Numbered from the stretch's first letter, positions 9,612 to 18,679 are shown. The stretch: DNA of 64,000 nt from JAWSVE01 sp033852115 (GCA_033852115.1 JAWSVE010000002.1:620001-684000); one strand, 5' to 3'. Program-made: numbers and translations. The notes: generated by a model not told the origin, from the sequence alone.

Positions 9612-10619
9612 ATGCAAACCTTTCAACTGGCAAATCGTACAACGATGGCCCTCCAGTTTTACACCGTGGTTGGAGTGGTTGTGTTGCCGTTTGTGGCTTG
9701 GTGGTTAGTGCAGGGGAATTGGCAGGTATCTGCAGTTCCAGGGTTCGCTGCGCTGCTATGCGTAACAAATTATTTGGCTCATAAATATACCGGGCGTATG
9801 CCCATCTCACCGGTCGTTATTTCTACTTTGTTTGTTGTATCCAATAGTAGCGTTATCTACCTGCTGGGTGTGTCGGGCATGTTCTGGGCTTACCCCATTT
9901 TGCTTTCAGTGTACTGGGTTCACAGCCGTTCCACGGCGCTATATCTCGTTGTATTACTATTTATTATATCGGTGGGGACAGCGGCGGCCTTATTTGAGCC
10001 ATTTATGGTGATCAGGTTTGGCCTCACCATTATGATGATTGCCGTTTTTTTTAACATCGCTGTTGTTCACTGGGAAAAACATGTGGGTGAGCTGGAAAGA
10101 TTGACGATTACCGATCACTTAACGGGCGCTTTTAATCGTCGCTTTATGGATACCAAGTTGACAGAAATGATTGAGTGGCAGCGTCGACGTGGCACTGTGT
10201 CCACATTGATAGTGTTGGATGTCGATCACTTTAAACAGGTCAATGACAACTACGGCCACAGTGTGGGCGACAAGGTGCTTAAGGACCTAGTGAATATTCT
10301 CATCAATCGAGTGCGCTCATTGGATTATGTGTGTCGTGCTGGCGGTGAGGAATTTGTTGTCATTCTACCGAATACTCCCGAAACTGAAGCACAGTTGGTT
10401 GCGGAGGACTTGCGGTCGGCGATTTTTGAATCGGTGCTTCTCGCTGGCGGTCCCGTCAGTATTAGCTGTGGCATCAGCAGTGTGTGTTCGGGTGATTCGC
10501 CTGACTCGTGGCTCAAGCGATGTGATATTGCCCTTTACCAGGCCAAAGGCGAAGGCCGGAATCGCGTATCTGTGTCTCAACAGACTAACGTGGTGCCAAA
10601 CAGTGTAGCCAGTGCCTGA
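9612..10619 (+). CDS. membrane diguanylate cyclase (GGDEF)
   Basis: Makes cyclic di-GMP from two GTP. The 335-residue protein has five or six predicted membrane helices in residues 12-155, then a complete GGDEF domain starting at LTITDHLTGAFNRR. The active-site loop reads GGEEF at residues 244-248. An RSLD motif five residues before it fits the inhibitory I-site (RxxD), so product inhibition is likely. The membrane region is compact with no obvious extracellular domain and may be a MASE-type sensor. The start ATG follows GGTGAG closely. The next gene, an HDOD protein on the same strand, may share its signalling context. Confidence 0.9.
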   Translation: MQTFQLANRTTMALQFYTVVGVVVLPFVAWWLVQGNWQVSAVPGFAALLCVTNYLAHKYTGRMPISPVVISTLFVVSNSSVIYLLGVSGMFWAYPILLSVYWVHSRSTALYLVVLLFIISVGTAAALFEPFMVIRFGLTIMMIAVFFNIAVVHWEKHVGELERLTITDHLTGAFNRRFMDTKLTEMIEWQRRRGTVSTLIVLDVDHFKQVNDNYGHSVGDKVLKDLVNILINRVRSLDYVCRAGGEEFVVILPNTPETEAQLVAEDLRSAIFESVLLAGGPVSISCGISSVCSGDSPDSWLKRCDIALYQAKGEGRNRVSVSQQTNVVPNSVASA

Positions 10620-10695
10620 TTGTCTGATTCAGCTGGGTTCGGTGCTCTGCTCCGCAGTGAATGCTAGATGGTCTACTCTGTAAGTAACAGAGTCA

Positions 10696-11565
10696 TTGGG
10701 TATCGCGGTGCAATCGCTGAATCAACAATATCAAGTTTATCGACAAGTCATTGGGCAGGTTCTGAAAGATAGTGAGAAGTTACCCAGCCTGCCCAGCGTA
10801 ACCCTCAAAATTCGCCGCGCTATCAGTTCCGAGAATACGACAATTGAGCAGTTGGCGGAGCTCATTTCCAAGGATGCTGCCCTAAGTACACTGCTACTAA
10901 AGGCCGCCTCTAGTCCAATCTACCGCCGTGCCGTCACACCTAAAACTTTACCTGAGGTCATCGGTTTACTCGGATTCTCCAGTGTAAATAGCCTGGTGAT
11001 GTTACACAGTGTACGCAGCGTTATGGTGTTGCGCAGTCCGTCGGTAAAAAAATTGTTTGCCCAAACATGGCGGCGCTTGGTGGTAAAAATGAGCGTCGCT
11101 GGCTTTCTCGCCAAGCAACTCAAGAGTGTCTCGGTGGATGAGGCGCAAATGGCGAGTATGTTGACGGAAGTTGGGGCGCTAGCGGTGCTTTCAGCGCTAT
11201 TGGAGTTGGACGCAGCCCCAGATTCTGATACCTATGTCAGTTTGTGCCGCAACTACAGTAAATCTCTCGGTAGCATTTTATTGCAAAAATGGAATGTGGA
11301 TCAGCAATACATTGACGTCGCGAAGCGCTGTGGTGATTGGGCTGATACGGATGGAGTGAGCGTGGGGTTGCTGGATGTGGTAAACCTCTCGATCTACTAC
11401 GCGGTCAAGTTCACGAACAAGTCTGCTTCGCTACCTGCCATTGGTGAGCTTGCTGTATACAAAAAACTCTTGCCTGAGCAACGTCGCTGCAAACACCCCG
11501 ATTGGCTTGATGTAATCTTCGACAATAAAGCTGATATTCAAGCGTTGGTAGAAAGTTTTCGTTAG
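10696..11565 (+). CDS. HDOD-domain protein
   Basis: A 289-residue cytoplasmic protein with an HDOD domain over about residues 25-225: LPSLPSVTLKIRRAIS, then QLAELISKDAALSTLLLKAASSP, and LPEVIGLLGFSSVNSLV. HDOD proteins resemble inactive HD phosphohydrolases and usually act in signalling; their biochemical role is rarely known. The start is uncertain. The longest frame begins at TTG 10696, and an in-frame GTG lies at 10708; neither has a clear ribosome site. It lies 76 bp after the diguanylate cyclase. Confidence 0.8.
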   Translation: MGIAVQSLNQQYQVYRQVIGQVLKDSEKLPSLPSVTLKIRRAISSENTTIEQLAELISKDAALSTLLLKAASSPIYRRAVTPKTLPEVIGLLGFSSVNSLVMLHSVRSVMVLRSPSVKKLFAQTWRRLVVKMSVAGFLAKQLKSVSVDEAQMASMLTEVGALAVLSALLELDAAPDSDTYVSLCRNYSKSLGSILLQKWNVDQQYIDVAKRCGDWADTDGVSVGLLDVVNLSIYYAVKFTNKSASLPAIGELAVYKKLLPEQRRCKHPDWLDVIFDNKADIQALVESFR

Positions 11566-11657
11566 TCGAGCCTTGGTCTTTGCTGTGTTATTGTGCGGCG
11601 CCCAAACCGATTGGTATGGCGAGGTTGCTTTACAACGTTGAACCGGAATTTCGTTTT

Positions 11658-12452
11658 ATGAATAAATTTTCTGAAATTATAGGCGCTGCCCAGTGGCAGG
11701 GTGACTCCGTCACGTTTAATGTCACTGAAGATTGGGGCCAGGGGCGGACCGTCTTTGGTGGGATGCAGGGCGCGATGGCTGTAACCGCCATGCGCGGGGT
11801 TTTAGGAAATGATGTTCCCCTAAGGAGCTTGCAGGTGACATTCATCGGCCCCGTTTTTTTTGGCGACGTGACCGTCAATGCTAAAGTGTTACGTCAAGGA
11901 AAGTCGGCCACCCAGGTGCAAGCGGAAATTTACGATGACGGCAAGCTACGTTTAATCGCTGTCGGTATTTTCGGCACCGATCGACCGTCTGAGCTGGCAG
12001 ACGTTCCCACTGCGGAGCCAGCGAAACGCGGTCGTGATGAGTCCCATCGGGTAAAATATGTTGAAGGCATGATGCCGGCATTTACTCAGCATTTTGAAAC
12101 GCATTTTGCCGAAGGACCTAAACTATTCTCTGCCACCAAACATCCACGAGCTATCGCTTACTCAAGGCATCGCGATGACGATATGGTGACCGAGGCACAT
12201 TTGGTGGCGTTAGGTGATGTAGCTCCGCCAGTCGCCATGGCGGCGTTGAGTCAATTCGCGCCCGCCAGTTCAATGAATTGGCAGCTCGAATTTGTGCAGC
12301 AGCCCAGTGCGCTGACAGATAAACCGTGGTTTCGTGTCGATGCCGAGGCTCTTGCCAGCGGTCAGGGCTACACTTGGCAAAATAGTGACTTTTGGGATGA
12401 AGACGGACGCTTGGTGATGCTGAGCCGTCAGTGTATAGCGGTATTTGGATAA
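11658..12452 (+). CDS. acyl-CoA thioesterase, double hot-dog (TesB-like)
   Basis: A 264-residue protein likely to hydrolyse acyl-CoA thioesters. The first hot-dog half has GQGRTVFGGMQGAMAVTAM and LRSLQVTFIGPV, both typical of TesB-like enzymes. The second half has the matching MNWQLEF region and a YTWQNSDFWDEDGRLV ending that fits the family's aspartate-containing C-terminus. Upstream in-frame starts exist at 11580 and 11616, but ATG 11658 gives MNKFSEIIGA, the usual beginning. The natural acyl chain is not predictable. Confidence 0.8.
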   Translation: MNKFSEIIGAAQWQGDSVTFNVTEDWGQGRTVFGGMQGAMAVTAMRGVLGNDVPLRSLQVTFIGPVFFGDVTVNAKVLRQGKSATQVQAEIYDDGKLRLIAVGIFGTDRPSELADVPTAEPAKRGRDESHRVKYVEGMMPAFTQHFETHFAEGPKLFSATKHPRAIAYSRHRDDDMVTEAHLVALGDVAPPVAMAALSQFAPASSMNWQLEFVQQPSALTDKPWFRVDAEALASGQGYTWQNSDFWDEDGRLVMLSRQCIAVFG

Positions 12453-12484
12453 CGGTAGCGGGGGGGGGCGCTGCGTTAGACGAG

Positions 12485-12892
12485 TTAGCGATCACCGCTT
12501 GTGGCGGGTACAGCAAACCCCAAGGCTTGGTAGACGCGCTGGACCAATTGAACGCTTTGCATGATCGAAACATGGTCGTCGCGCGCTGAAACAATACCTA
12601 AATCCGTTAGTGTAACGCTCTCATGTGGTTGAATGCCTTTCATCTCAAGGCAGCGTTTAGCGCAGTGTAACCCGCAGCCGTCGATCGTGATCACTCGCTG
12701 TTTAGTTTTGCAGGCCTGTACGATGGGTAGAATATTTGCCCCAATGCTGGATGCCGCTACCATGTCTGCGAGCCTGTTTTCACTCAGCGAAACGGCAATA
12801 TCATTTGCCACCTTGGCTACCTGTGAGCCACCAGCGCACGCGACAACGGTAGGCCTTTCAGGCACCTGTTTGTTGGAGTCGTTTGAAGGCAC
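12485..12892 (-). CDS. DGC-domain putative zinc/metal-binding protein
   Basis: A 135-residue cysteine-containing protein. It has C19 in VVACAGGS, C61, the name-giving DGC motif at residues 71-73 (TIDGCGLHCAKRC) and further cysteines C77 and C81. This matches the DGC family of putative zinc-binding proteins, whose function is not established. The start is GTG 12892, with TGGGTAA about eight bases upstream. It is divergent from hemN across an intergenic region with two FNR-type boxes, which suggests anaerobic or low-oxygen expression. A link to heme or metal handling is inference only. Confidence 0.8.
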   Translation of the reverse strand: MPSNDSNKQVPERPTVVACAGGSQVAKVANDIAVSLSENRLADMVAASSIGANILPIVQACKTKQRVITIDGCGLHCAKRCLEMKGIQPHESVTLTDLGIVSARDDHVSIMQSVQLVQRVYQALGFAVPATSGDR

Positions 12893-12950
12893 GGCATATT
12901 ACCCAGTTAAAAATTAGGGGTTATTGTGCAGAAGGGCTACTACTCTGACC

Positions 12951-12964
12951 TTGATGTAGATCAG
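12951..12964. promoter_or_regulatory. FNR/Anr box between the DGC gene and hemN
   Basis: TTGATGTAGATCAG matches the FNR/Anr consensus TTGAT-N4-ATCAA at nine of ten defined positions. It lies 59 bp from the DGC gene start and about 130 bp before hemN. Anaerobic control of hemN by FNR/Anr is well known in other gammaproteobacteria; applying it here is inference. Confidence 0.7.
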
Positions 12965-13008
12965 GCGTGTCGGAGATACGCTCTTTTTACTCCGAAGTCG
13001 TGGATGTT

Positions 13009-13022
13009 CTGATGCAGGTCAA
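13009..13022. promoter_or_regulatory. second FNR/Anr-like box upstream of hemN
   Basis: CTGATGCAGGTCAA matches TTGAT-N4-ATCAA at eight of ten defined positions, with one mismatch in each arm. It lies 70 bp before the hemN ATG and 44 bp downstream of the stronger box. Paired sites of this kind are known at hemN promoters in pseudomonads. Confidence 0.5.
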
Positions 13023-13092
13023 CATGAGGTTCGGGTAACAACGTTACTATGCCCGCCGCTCAATGCCATTACTGACGGGGAATGTTTAAAAG

Positions 13093-14472
13093 ATGCAAGC
13101 ACCAAGCTGGGACCCAACACTGATTCAGCGTCACGACAAGTCTGGGCCGCGCTATACTTCGTATCCGACAGCGCCGCAGTTTCATGAAGAGTTTAGCCTC
13201 GAGCAGCTTGAATCGGCTATTGAGCGAAGCAATGCGAGTAGACGCCCGCTCTCGCTCTATTTCCATATACCGTTTTGCGACACCATTTGTTACTACTGCG
13301 CGTGTAATAAAATTGTTACCGCGAATAAATCACGTGCGCGACCTTATTTGGATTCGCTGTTTGATGAAATGCGCTTGATGGCGGAGAAAGTCGCCAGCGA
13401 TCGTCCGGTTAATCAGTTGCACTGGGGGGGTGGGACGCCCACCTACATAAGCGATGACGAAAAGCGCGAGCTCATGGGGGTGACGCGAGAGTTATTCAAT
13501 CTTCATGAAAATGATACTGGTGAATACTCTATCGAAGTACACCCTGGCCAAATGGAAGTCGGCACTATAGGTGTATTGCGTGAGCTTGGTTTTAATCGTA
13601 TCAGCATGGGTATTCAGGATTTCGATCCACTTGTTCAGCGAGCCGTCAATCGCTTCAATAGTGTTGAGCAGGTGAGTGAGTTGGTGTCGGCTGCACGCCA
13701 GAAAAAATTTCATTCCATTAGTATGGATCTTATCTACGGCTTACCGATGCAAACGCTTGAAACGCTTCGAGCCACTGTACAGTCGGTTATAGAGTTGTCA
13801 CCAGATCGGATATCGCTGTTCAACTACGCCCATCTGCCCCACCTGTTTAAAACGCAGAAGCAAATCGATGAACGCCAATTACCGAGTGCCGATACAAAGT
13901 TATCGATGCTTGAGTTGGCCATTACTCTGCTGACCCAAGCGGGGTACGTTTATATTGGTATGGACCACTTTGCAAAACCTGATGATGAGTTAGCGATAGC
14001 GCAAGAGAAAGGCGAGCTGCAGCGCAATTTCCAAGGCTATGCTACCCATGGGAATTGTGACATGTTTGCCTTTGGTGTCTCTTCAATCTCGGCAATCGAT
14101 AATATTTATGTGCAAAATTTTAAAGATATTCCCGGCTACTCTGCGCCAATTGCGAGCGGTCAGCTACCGATGCAGAAAGGGTTGGTACTCAGTGAAGATG
14201 ACTTGCTGCGGCAGTACGTCATTAACCGCTTAATTTGTCAGTTTGAATTATGCTTTGCTGAAATCGAAGATAAATTTGGTATTAATTTCACGCAGTATTT
14301 TGCAACAGAATTGCGTGAGCTGAACGAACTTACCGCCGATCACCTCATCGAATTGGCACCCACTCACGTTCGAGTAACACCTCAAGGACGATTGTTAATC
14401 CGCCGTGTCTGCATGGTATTTGATGCCTACCTGCGCCAGCCGACAAAGCAAAGTTTCTCTCGGATCATCTAA
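13093..14472 (+). CDS. hemN: oxygen-independent coproporphyrinogen III oxidase
   Basis: Radical SAM enzyme that oxidatively decarboxylates coproporphyrinogen III to protoporphyrinogen IX without oxygen. Residues C62, C66, C69 and C71 in FCDTICYYCAC match the E. coli HemN cluster motif in spacing and position. WGGGTPTY, ISMGIQDFD and LIYGLPMQT are family blocks. The 459-residue length is normal for true HemN rather than the shorter HemW. Two FNR-type boxes upstream support low-oxygen induction. Confidence 0.95.
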   Translation: MQAPSWDPTLIQRHDKSGPRYTSYPTAPQFHEEFSLEQLESAIERSNASRRPLSLYFHIPFCDTICYYCACNKIVTANKSRARPYLDSLFDEMRLMAEKVASDRPVNQLHWGGGTPTYISDDEKRELMGVTRELFNLHENDTGEYSIEVHPGQMEVGTIGVLRELGFNRISMGIQDFDPLVQRAVNRFNSVEQVSELVSAARQKKFHSISMDLIYGLPMQTLETLRATVQSVIELSPDRISLFNYAHLPHLFKTQKQIDERQLPSADTKLSMLELAITLLTQAGYVYIGMDHFAKPDDELAIAQEKGELQRNFQGYATHGNCDMFAFGVSSISAIDNIYVQNFKDIPGYSAPIASGQLPMQKGLVLSEDDLLRQYVINRLICQFELCFAEIEDKFGINFTQYFATELRELNELTADHLIELAPTHVRVTPQGRLLIRRVCMVFDAYLRQPTKQSFSRII

Positions 14473-14693
14473 GTTGCCCTAGTGTTCGCCTGCATAACCT
14501 GTGGGCGGCAGTTGTCTGTCCTCAATGATCTGCCCCCCCCCTTACCCTGTATTACCCTTCGTTTAAATAGAACGATATGGGCGATATTTTACGATTTTAA
14601 TTTATATAACCGAATATATACTGGTGTTAATTCATAGCAAGCACCTATTCAATGTCTTAAAGGGTGCGCGAAATTAAAGGAGGTTTAGCCCCG
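14473..14693. other. intergenic region before the pirin gene
   Basis: It holds a nine-base C tract at 14533-14541, an AT-rich stretch at 14581-14640 that probably contains the promoter, and the strong ribosome binding site of the pirin gene at 14676-14684. I see no clear terminator for hemN. Confidence 0.3.
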
Positions 14694-15407
14694 ATGTATA
14701 TTCGACAATCGCATGATCGTGGAACTGCCGATTTTGGATGGTTGCACAGTCGTCACAGCTTTTCGTTTGGTTCTTACTACGATGCCAATCACATGGGGTT
14801 TGGTGTGTTGCGAGTCATTAATGATGATCGTGTCGCGCCTGGAGGTGGCTTTGATACTCATGGCCATCGCGATATGGAGATTATTTCCTACCCTTTGTCT
14901 GGAGCCTTGGAGCATAAGGACAGTTTAGGTAACGGGTCGGTAATTCGCACAGGAGATGTGCAGCGAATGTCTGCAGGGACGGGTGTTTTGCATTCGGAAT
15001 TTAATCCGTCCTCAACGGAGGCTAGCCACTTTTTGCAAATATGGATTTTACCTAATCAGACGGGACTTGAGCCGAGTTACGAACAGCAGCACTTCTCAGA
15101 GCAGCAGCGGAGAAACCGACTGCTTCCCATTGTGTCTGGCCGTGGTATCCCAAATACGCTGAAGATTCACCAAGACGCTACGCTCTATTCTGGCTTGTTT
15201 TCGGCTGGTCACGTCCAACAACACGCTATCAGTGGAAAGCGGAAAACGTGGGTCCATGTTGCAGAAGGGTGTGTCACCCTATCCGCAAATGGGGTGGACG
15301 AGGCAGTATTAAATGAAGGCGATAGTGTCGGATTGCAGCATGATGGGGAGCTAGTGTTCCAGGCCCAGGTCGATAGCAATCTGTTGGTGTTTGATCTGCC
15401 TGCTTAA
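14694..15407 (+). CDS. pirin family protein (bicupin, YhaK-like)
   Basis: A 237-residue bicupin. The N-terminal cupin has the pirin metal-site pattern: FDTHGHRDMEIISY gives two His and a Glu, and GTGVLHSEFNPS supplies the third His. The second half has the LFSAGHVQQ and WVHVAEGCVTL blocks. Some pirins have quercetinase activity, others act as redox-sensitive regulators, and the E. coli homologue YhaK responds to oxidative stress. Start choice: ATG 14694 has a very strong AAAGGAGGT ten bases upstream. It is followed at 40 bp by an NADPH-FMN reductase, and a LysR gene converges from the other side. Confidence 0.9.
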   Translation: MYIRQSHDRGTADFGWLHSRHSFSFGSYYDANHMGFGVLRVINDDRVAPGGGFDTHGHRDMEIISYPLSGALEHKDSLGNGSVIRTGDVQRMSAGTGVLHSEFNPSSTEASHFLQIWILPNQTGLEPSYEQQHFSEQQRRNRLLPIVSGRGIPNTLKIHQDATLYSGLFSAGHVQQHAISGKRKTWVHVAEGCVTLSANGVDEAVLNEGDSVGLQHDGELVFQAQVDSNLLVFDLPA

Positions 15408-15447
15408 TGGCATTTTTTAAAGGTTTTATAATCATTTGGAGATTCTT

Positions 15448-16020
15448 ATGAGTAACAAGATTTTATTTTTAGCAGGCAGCGCGCGAACGCAATCGGTGAA
15501 TAAGCAATTGGCCAAGCAGGCTTACGAACTTGCCTTGAAGAAAGGCGCCTCGGCAACCTTTATTGATCTAGCGGATTTCGATATGCCCCTGTATAACGGG
15601 GACTTAGAGGCTGAGAGCGGCTTGCCTGATAACGCTATTAAGCTTAAGCAAGTATTTACTGAGCACCAGGGGTTGTTCATCGCTTCGCCGGAATACAACT
15701 CTTCGTTCTCGCCGCTGCTGAAAAATAGCCTCGATTGGATTTCTCGACCTCATCAAGAAAATGAGACGCCATTAGTGGCCTATAGAGGCAAGGTCGCTGC
15801 GCTGGCTGCTGCGGCACCAGGGCACTTTGGTGGCTTGCGTGGGTTGGTTCCGCTGCGTATGTTACTCGGTAATATCCAAGTGAATGTGCTACCGAATCAG
15901 CTGGCGGTTCCCTATTACGGAAAAGCCTTCGATGATCAGGGAAAGTTGATTGACGAGGCTGGGTTGGCTCAGCTTGATAATTTGGTCGACGATTTGATCG
16001 CTTCGGTAGAGCGTCTTTAG
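15448..16020 (+). CDS. NADPH-dependent FMN reductase family protein
   Basis: A flavodoxin-like oxidoreductase of 190 residues. The phosphate-binding FMN loop is LAGSARTQSVNK near the N-terminus. The second conserved loop, SPEYNSSFSPLLKNSLDW, is diagnostic for NADPH-dependent FMN/azo/chromate reductases. GGLRG lies later in the chain. The start is ATG 15448, with GGAG seven bases upstream. It sits directly after the pirin gene and probably shares its transcript, a pairing that suggests oxidative or quinone stress defence. Confidence 0.88.
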   Translation: MSNKILFLAGSARTQSVNKQLAKQAYELALKKGASATFIDLADFDMPLYNGDLEAESGLPDNAIKLKQVFTEHQGLFIASPEYNSSFSPLLKNSLDWISRPHQENETPLVAYRGKVAALAAAAPGHFGGLRGLVPLRMLLGNIQVNVLPNQLAVPYYGKAFDDQGKLIDEAGLAQLDNLVDDLIASVERL

Positions 16021-16038
16021 CGAGCGTGAGTGACCCAA

Positions 16039-16917
16039 TTACTCGTCGCGCATGCGGCGTAGTGTAGTGATAAAGCGGCGAGCTACTGGTCCAAGGGATG
16101 CTTCATCTGGCGTTACTAAATACAGCGTCTGGTGGCGAGTTGTGCCTGCTTGTAATGGTAACTCTACAAGTTCACCGATACGGATCGCCTCATCGATCTT
16201 GGTGCGTGGTAGCCAGGCGTACCCAAACCCACGTTTGATCAAATCGATAGATGTATCTAGGTTCGTGACAGTCCAGCGCTGTTCAGCCTCAAGCCACCCA
16301 GAATCTTTACTGTGATGCTGGCCAGAATCTCGAGTTACTATTTGCCTGAAGGCTTGAAGGTCTTGAGGTGACAGCGGAGCGGGCTTGGCAGTAAGAGAGT
16401 GATGAGGGCTGGCGACTGCGACAAATTCAACCTCGGCTATTTGCTCTGGCAGGATGCCAGGCGGTGCGGACGCTGAGATAGCGACTGTCACTTCCCCTGA
16501 CGCGAATAATTCGTTACTCCCTGAGAGTATGGTTTCCCGCAACTCCACTCGGGTAAACGGGTAGTGTATGGACAGTTCGTCAAAGGCTCTATAAATCACC
16601 TCGTACGGAAAAATGCTGTCTACAGCGACCGGAAAGTGGGTCTCAACATCATTTCCCAACTGCTGGGCTAGCTCCTCTATTCTCTTAACTTCATCCAAGA
16701 CCAGGCTTCCGCGCCGCAACAGCAATTCTCCTGCTGAAGTGAGCGTCGTGCGTTTGCCCTGAGTGGTTACTAAAGTGACGCCAAGAGAGTCTTGCAGCTT
16801 GTGCACGGCTGTATTGATGCTTGATTGGCTTTTATGAATCGCGCTGGCGGCCTTGGCGAAGCTACCGTGTTTAATAAGGGCTTCGAGCATACGCCATTGT
16901 TCAATGGTGGTCTTCAT
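16039..16917 (-). CDS. LysR-type transcriptional regulator
   Basis: A 292-residue regulator. The N-terminal winged helix-turn-helix (residues 1-62) has EALIKHGSFAKAASAIHKSQSSIN and VHKLQDSLGV, and a periplasmic-binding-like effector domain follows. It converges on the pirin/FMN-reductase pair with an 18 bp gap and diverges from the secreted protein gene at 17292. The imperfect ACAC-N8-GTGT repeat at 16957-16972 could be its own operator. Its ligand and targets are unknown. Confidence 0.9.
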   Translation of the reverse strand: MKTTIEQWRMLEALIKHGSFAKAASAIHKSQSSINTAVHKLQDSLGVTLVTTQGKRTTLTSAGELLLRRGSLVLDEVKRIEELAQQLGNDVETHFPVAVDSIFPYEVIYRAFDELSIHYPFTRVELRETILSGSNELFASGEVTVAISASAPPGILPEQIAEVEFVAVASPHHSLTAKPAPLSPQDLQAFRQIVTRDSGQHHSKDSGWLEAEQRWTVTNLDTSIDLIKRGFGYAWLPRTKIDEAIRIGELVELPLQAGTTRHQTLYLVTPDEASLGPVARRFITTLRRMRDE

Positions 16918-17291
16918 AAAAGAGGCCGCTGGTTATCGCCGAAACATCGGGTAAATACACTAATTTACGTGTTTGGCGTGGTTTCTTGGCAAGCATAAAT
17001 AAACGGCCATTGTATGGGATAGTTACACTTGGGTTAAGTAGTGTTGTTCAGGGGGGTTCCGCTTTGCGAAATATTCAGTGATTCGATAACATCTCCGCCA
17101 CTGAGCGTCGAGAGCAGTCTTTTCTCCATTGAATTTCGGGCAGCTTGCCTGACTATTTTGGGTCTAGGTGATGAGCTGTTAGAGAAAGATGGGGAATATT
17201 TCACTGATACTACTGATTTATTCGAAGTCATAACAACGCATATTGATAATTAAACGCACATTCACAGATTTAGCCACAAGAGAGAATGCAT
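16918..17291. other. intergenic region between the LysR gene and a secreted-protein gene
   Basis: About 370 bases between divergent genes. An imperfect inverted repeat ACAC-N8-GTGT at 16957-16972, 40 bp from the LysR start, fits the loose T-N11-A pattern of LysR operators. A 70-codon open stretch at 17041-17253 has no family resemblance and no ribosome site, and I do not call it. Nothing else is supported. Confidence 0.3.
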
Positions 17292-18146
17292 ATGGTCAAC
17301 CAAGGTATCCGAACTGGATTATTTGTAGCGGGTTTAGTCTCCGCGGCGCTACTTTCTGCGTCCTCAGCGTTTGCTGAAGACTATGAGCCCAAGCGCCTTG
17401 CGAATGGCAAGCCGGATTTTAACGGCGTTTGGCAGGCTACTGGACGAGCCAACTACGATATTGAGCCTCATTCAGCGCGTGCTGCGATGCAGCTCCGTGA
17501 AGGTCCTTTTGTGCCAGTGCCCGCAAAGGCCGTTGTGGCTTTAGGTTCTGTTGGGTCTGTTCCTGCAAGCCTTGGTATTGTTGAAGGCGGCAAGATCCCA
17601 TACAAGCCTGAAGCGCTTAAAGTTCGCGATGATAATGCGGCTAACTTCTTAGAAAAGGATCCAGAGGTAAAATGTTACCTTCCGGGTATTCCTCGCGCTA
17701 ATTATATGCCGTACAGCTTTCAAATCTTCCACAATGAAGATGCGCTATTCTTTGCTTATGAGTACGCTGGTGCGGTTCGCAACGTCGTATTGGAAGATCC
17801 AGGTCCGGCACCTATTGATTCTTGGATGGGGCAGTCTTGGGCAAAGTGGGATGGTGACACCTTGGTTATTACGGTAACCGACCAAAACGGTGAAACTTGG
17901 TTGGATCGATCTGGCAACTACATTGGTTATGGTGCAACAGTCGTTGAGCGTTTTACCCAAACCGGGCCAAACACCATGGATTATGAAGCGACCATTGAGA
18001 ACCCAGAGGTTTTTACCAAGCCTTGGACGATAAAAACCACCATTTACAAAATGGCGGGTAAAGATGCTCAACTTCAACAATTTAAGTGTGTCGAGTTTGT
18101 CGAAGAGCTAATGTATGGCCACCTAAGAAAGAACCCTTTGGATTGA
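17292..18146 (+). CDS. secreted protein of unknown function
   Basis: A 284-residue exported protein. The signal peptide ends at SASSAFA, with mature EDYEPKRLANGKPDFNGVWQ. The phrase PDFNGVW and the domain order resemble a family of uncharacterised secreted proteins often found beside DUF6152 genes, as here. Two cysteines are present, in KCYLPG and FKCVEF. ATG 17292 is preferred over ATG 17286 because GAGAGA is better spaced from it. No catalytic motif was recognised. The next gene (DUF6152-like) follows after 89 bp on the same strand. Confidence 0.65.
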   Translation: MVNQGIRTGLFVAGLVSAALLSASSAFAEDYEPKRLANGKPDFNGVWQATGRANYDIEPHSARAAMQLREGPFVPVPAKAVVALGSVGSVPASLGIVEGGKIPYKPEALKVRDDNAANFLEKDPEVKCYLPGIPRANYMPYSFQIFHNEDALFFAYEYAGAVRNVVLEDPGPAPIDSWMGQSWAKWDGDTLVITVTDQNGETWLDRSGNYIGYGATVVERFTQTGPNTMDYEATIENPEVFTKPWTIKTTIYKMAGKDAQLQQFKCVEFVEELMYGHLRKNPLD

Positions 18147-18235
18147 TCTAGGTCTAAATATGGCACGGTAATATCTGTCATAGTGAAACTACCACAAGAT
18201 CGAACAGAATATAGACTCAAATAGAGGTAACACTC

Positions 18236-18679
18236 ATGAAAATCAAACTTGCTCTTGCTGCAGCAGCAGCTTCATTAGCGGCTATCTATGGTGTTAGTCA
18301 GGTTAATGCTCACCACGCTTTCGCGGCAGAATTCGACGCGAACGCGCCGGTTTTATTGAAAGGTAAAGTAACGCGCGTTCAATTCATCAACCCACATTCA
18401 TGGATTCATGTGAAGGCCGTTGACGAAGACGGTACTGAGACTGATTGGATGGTTGAAGGTGGTACACCTAACACTTTGCTTCGCAACGGTATTACTAAGC
18501 GTTCGTTGCCAATTGGTACTGATGTAATTGTTCGCGGTTACCAAAGTAAAGACCGTGCGTGCGAGCCAAAATGTAAAGCGAATGGTCGAGATATCACGCT
18601 TGCAAATGGCGAGAAAGTCTTCATGGGTTCATCAGGTACTGGTGCTCCAGATGATGGCGCGGAAGGCTTGAAGAAATAA
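18236..18679 (+). CDS. DUF6152 family periplasmic protein
   Basis: A 147-residue exported protein. The signal peptide is residues 1-25 and the mature form begins with a His-His pair (HHAFAAEFD). The conserved VTRVQFINPHSWIHV, WMVEGGTPNTLLRNG and IVRGYQSKD blocks match the DUF6152 family, whose function is unknown. The early HHxF and later NPHSWIH histidines could bind a metal, which is inference. A good ribosome site (AGAGGTAAC) precedes the ATG. A strong terminator follows at 18711, closing this two-gene unit. Confidence 0.75.
   Translation: MKIKLALAAAAASLAAIYGVSQVNAHHAFAAEFDANAPVLLKGKVTRVQFINPHSWIHVKAVDEDGTETDWMVEGGTPNTLLRNGITKRSLPIGTDVIVRGYQSKDRACEPKCKANGRDITLANGEKVFMGSSGTGAPDDGAEGLKK

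Noticed and set aside
12460..12468. nine-base G tract, and a nine-base C tract at 14533-14541, as possible phase-variation sites
   Set aside because: Both lie between genes rather than in a reading frame or clearly in a promoter spacer; no evidence of switching.
17041..17253. 70-codon plus-strand open frame in the LysR intergenic region
   Set aside because: No ribosome site and no recognisable features; an intergenic region with promoters is more likely.
18164..18182. possible sigma-54 promoter (TGGCACGG...) before the DUF6152 gene
   Set aside because: The -24 element looks right but the -12 element (TATCT) does not match the needed TTGC core.
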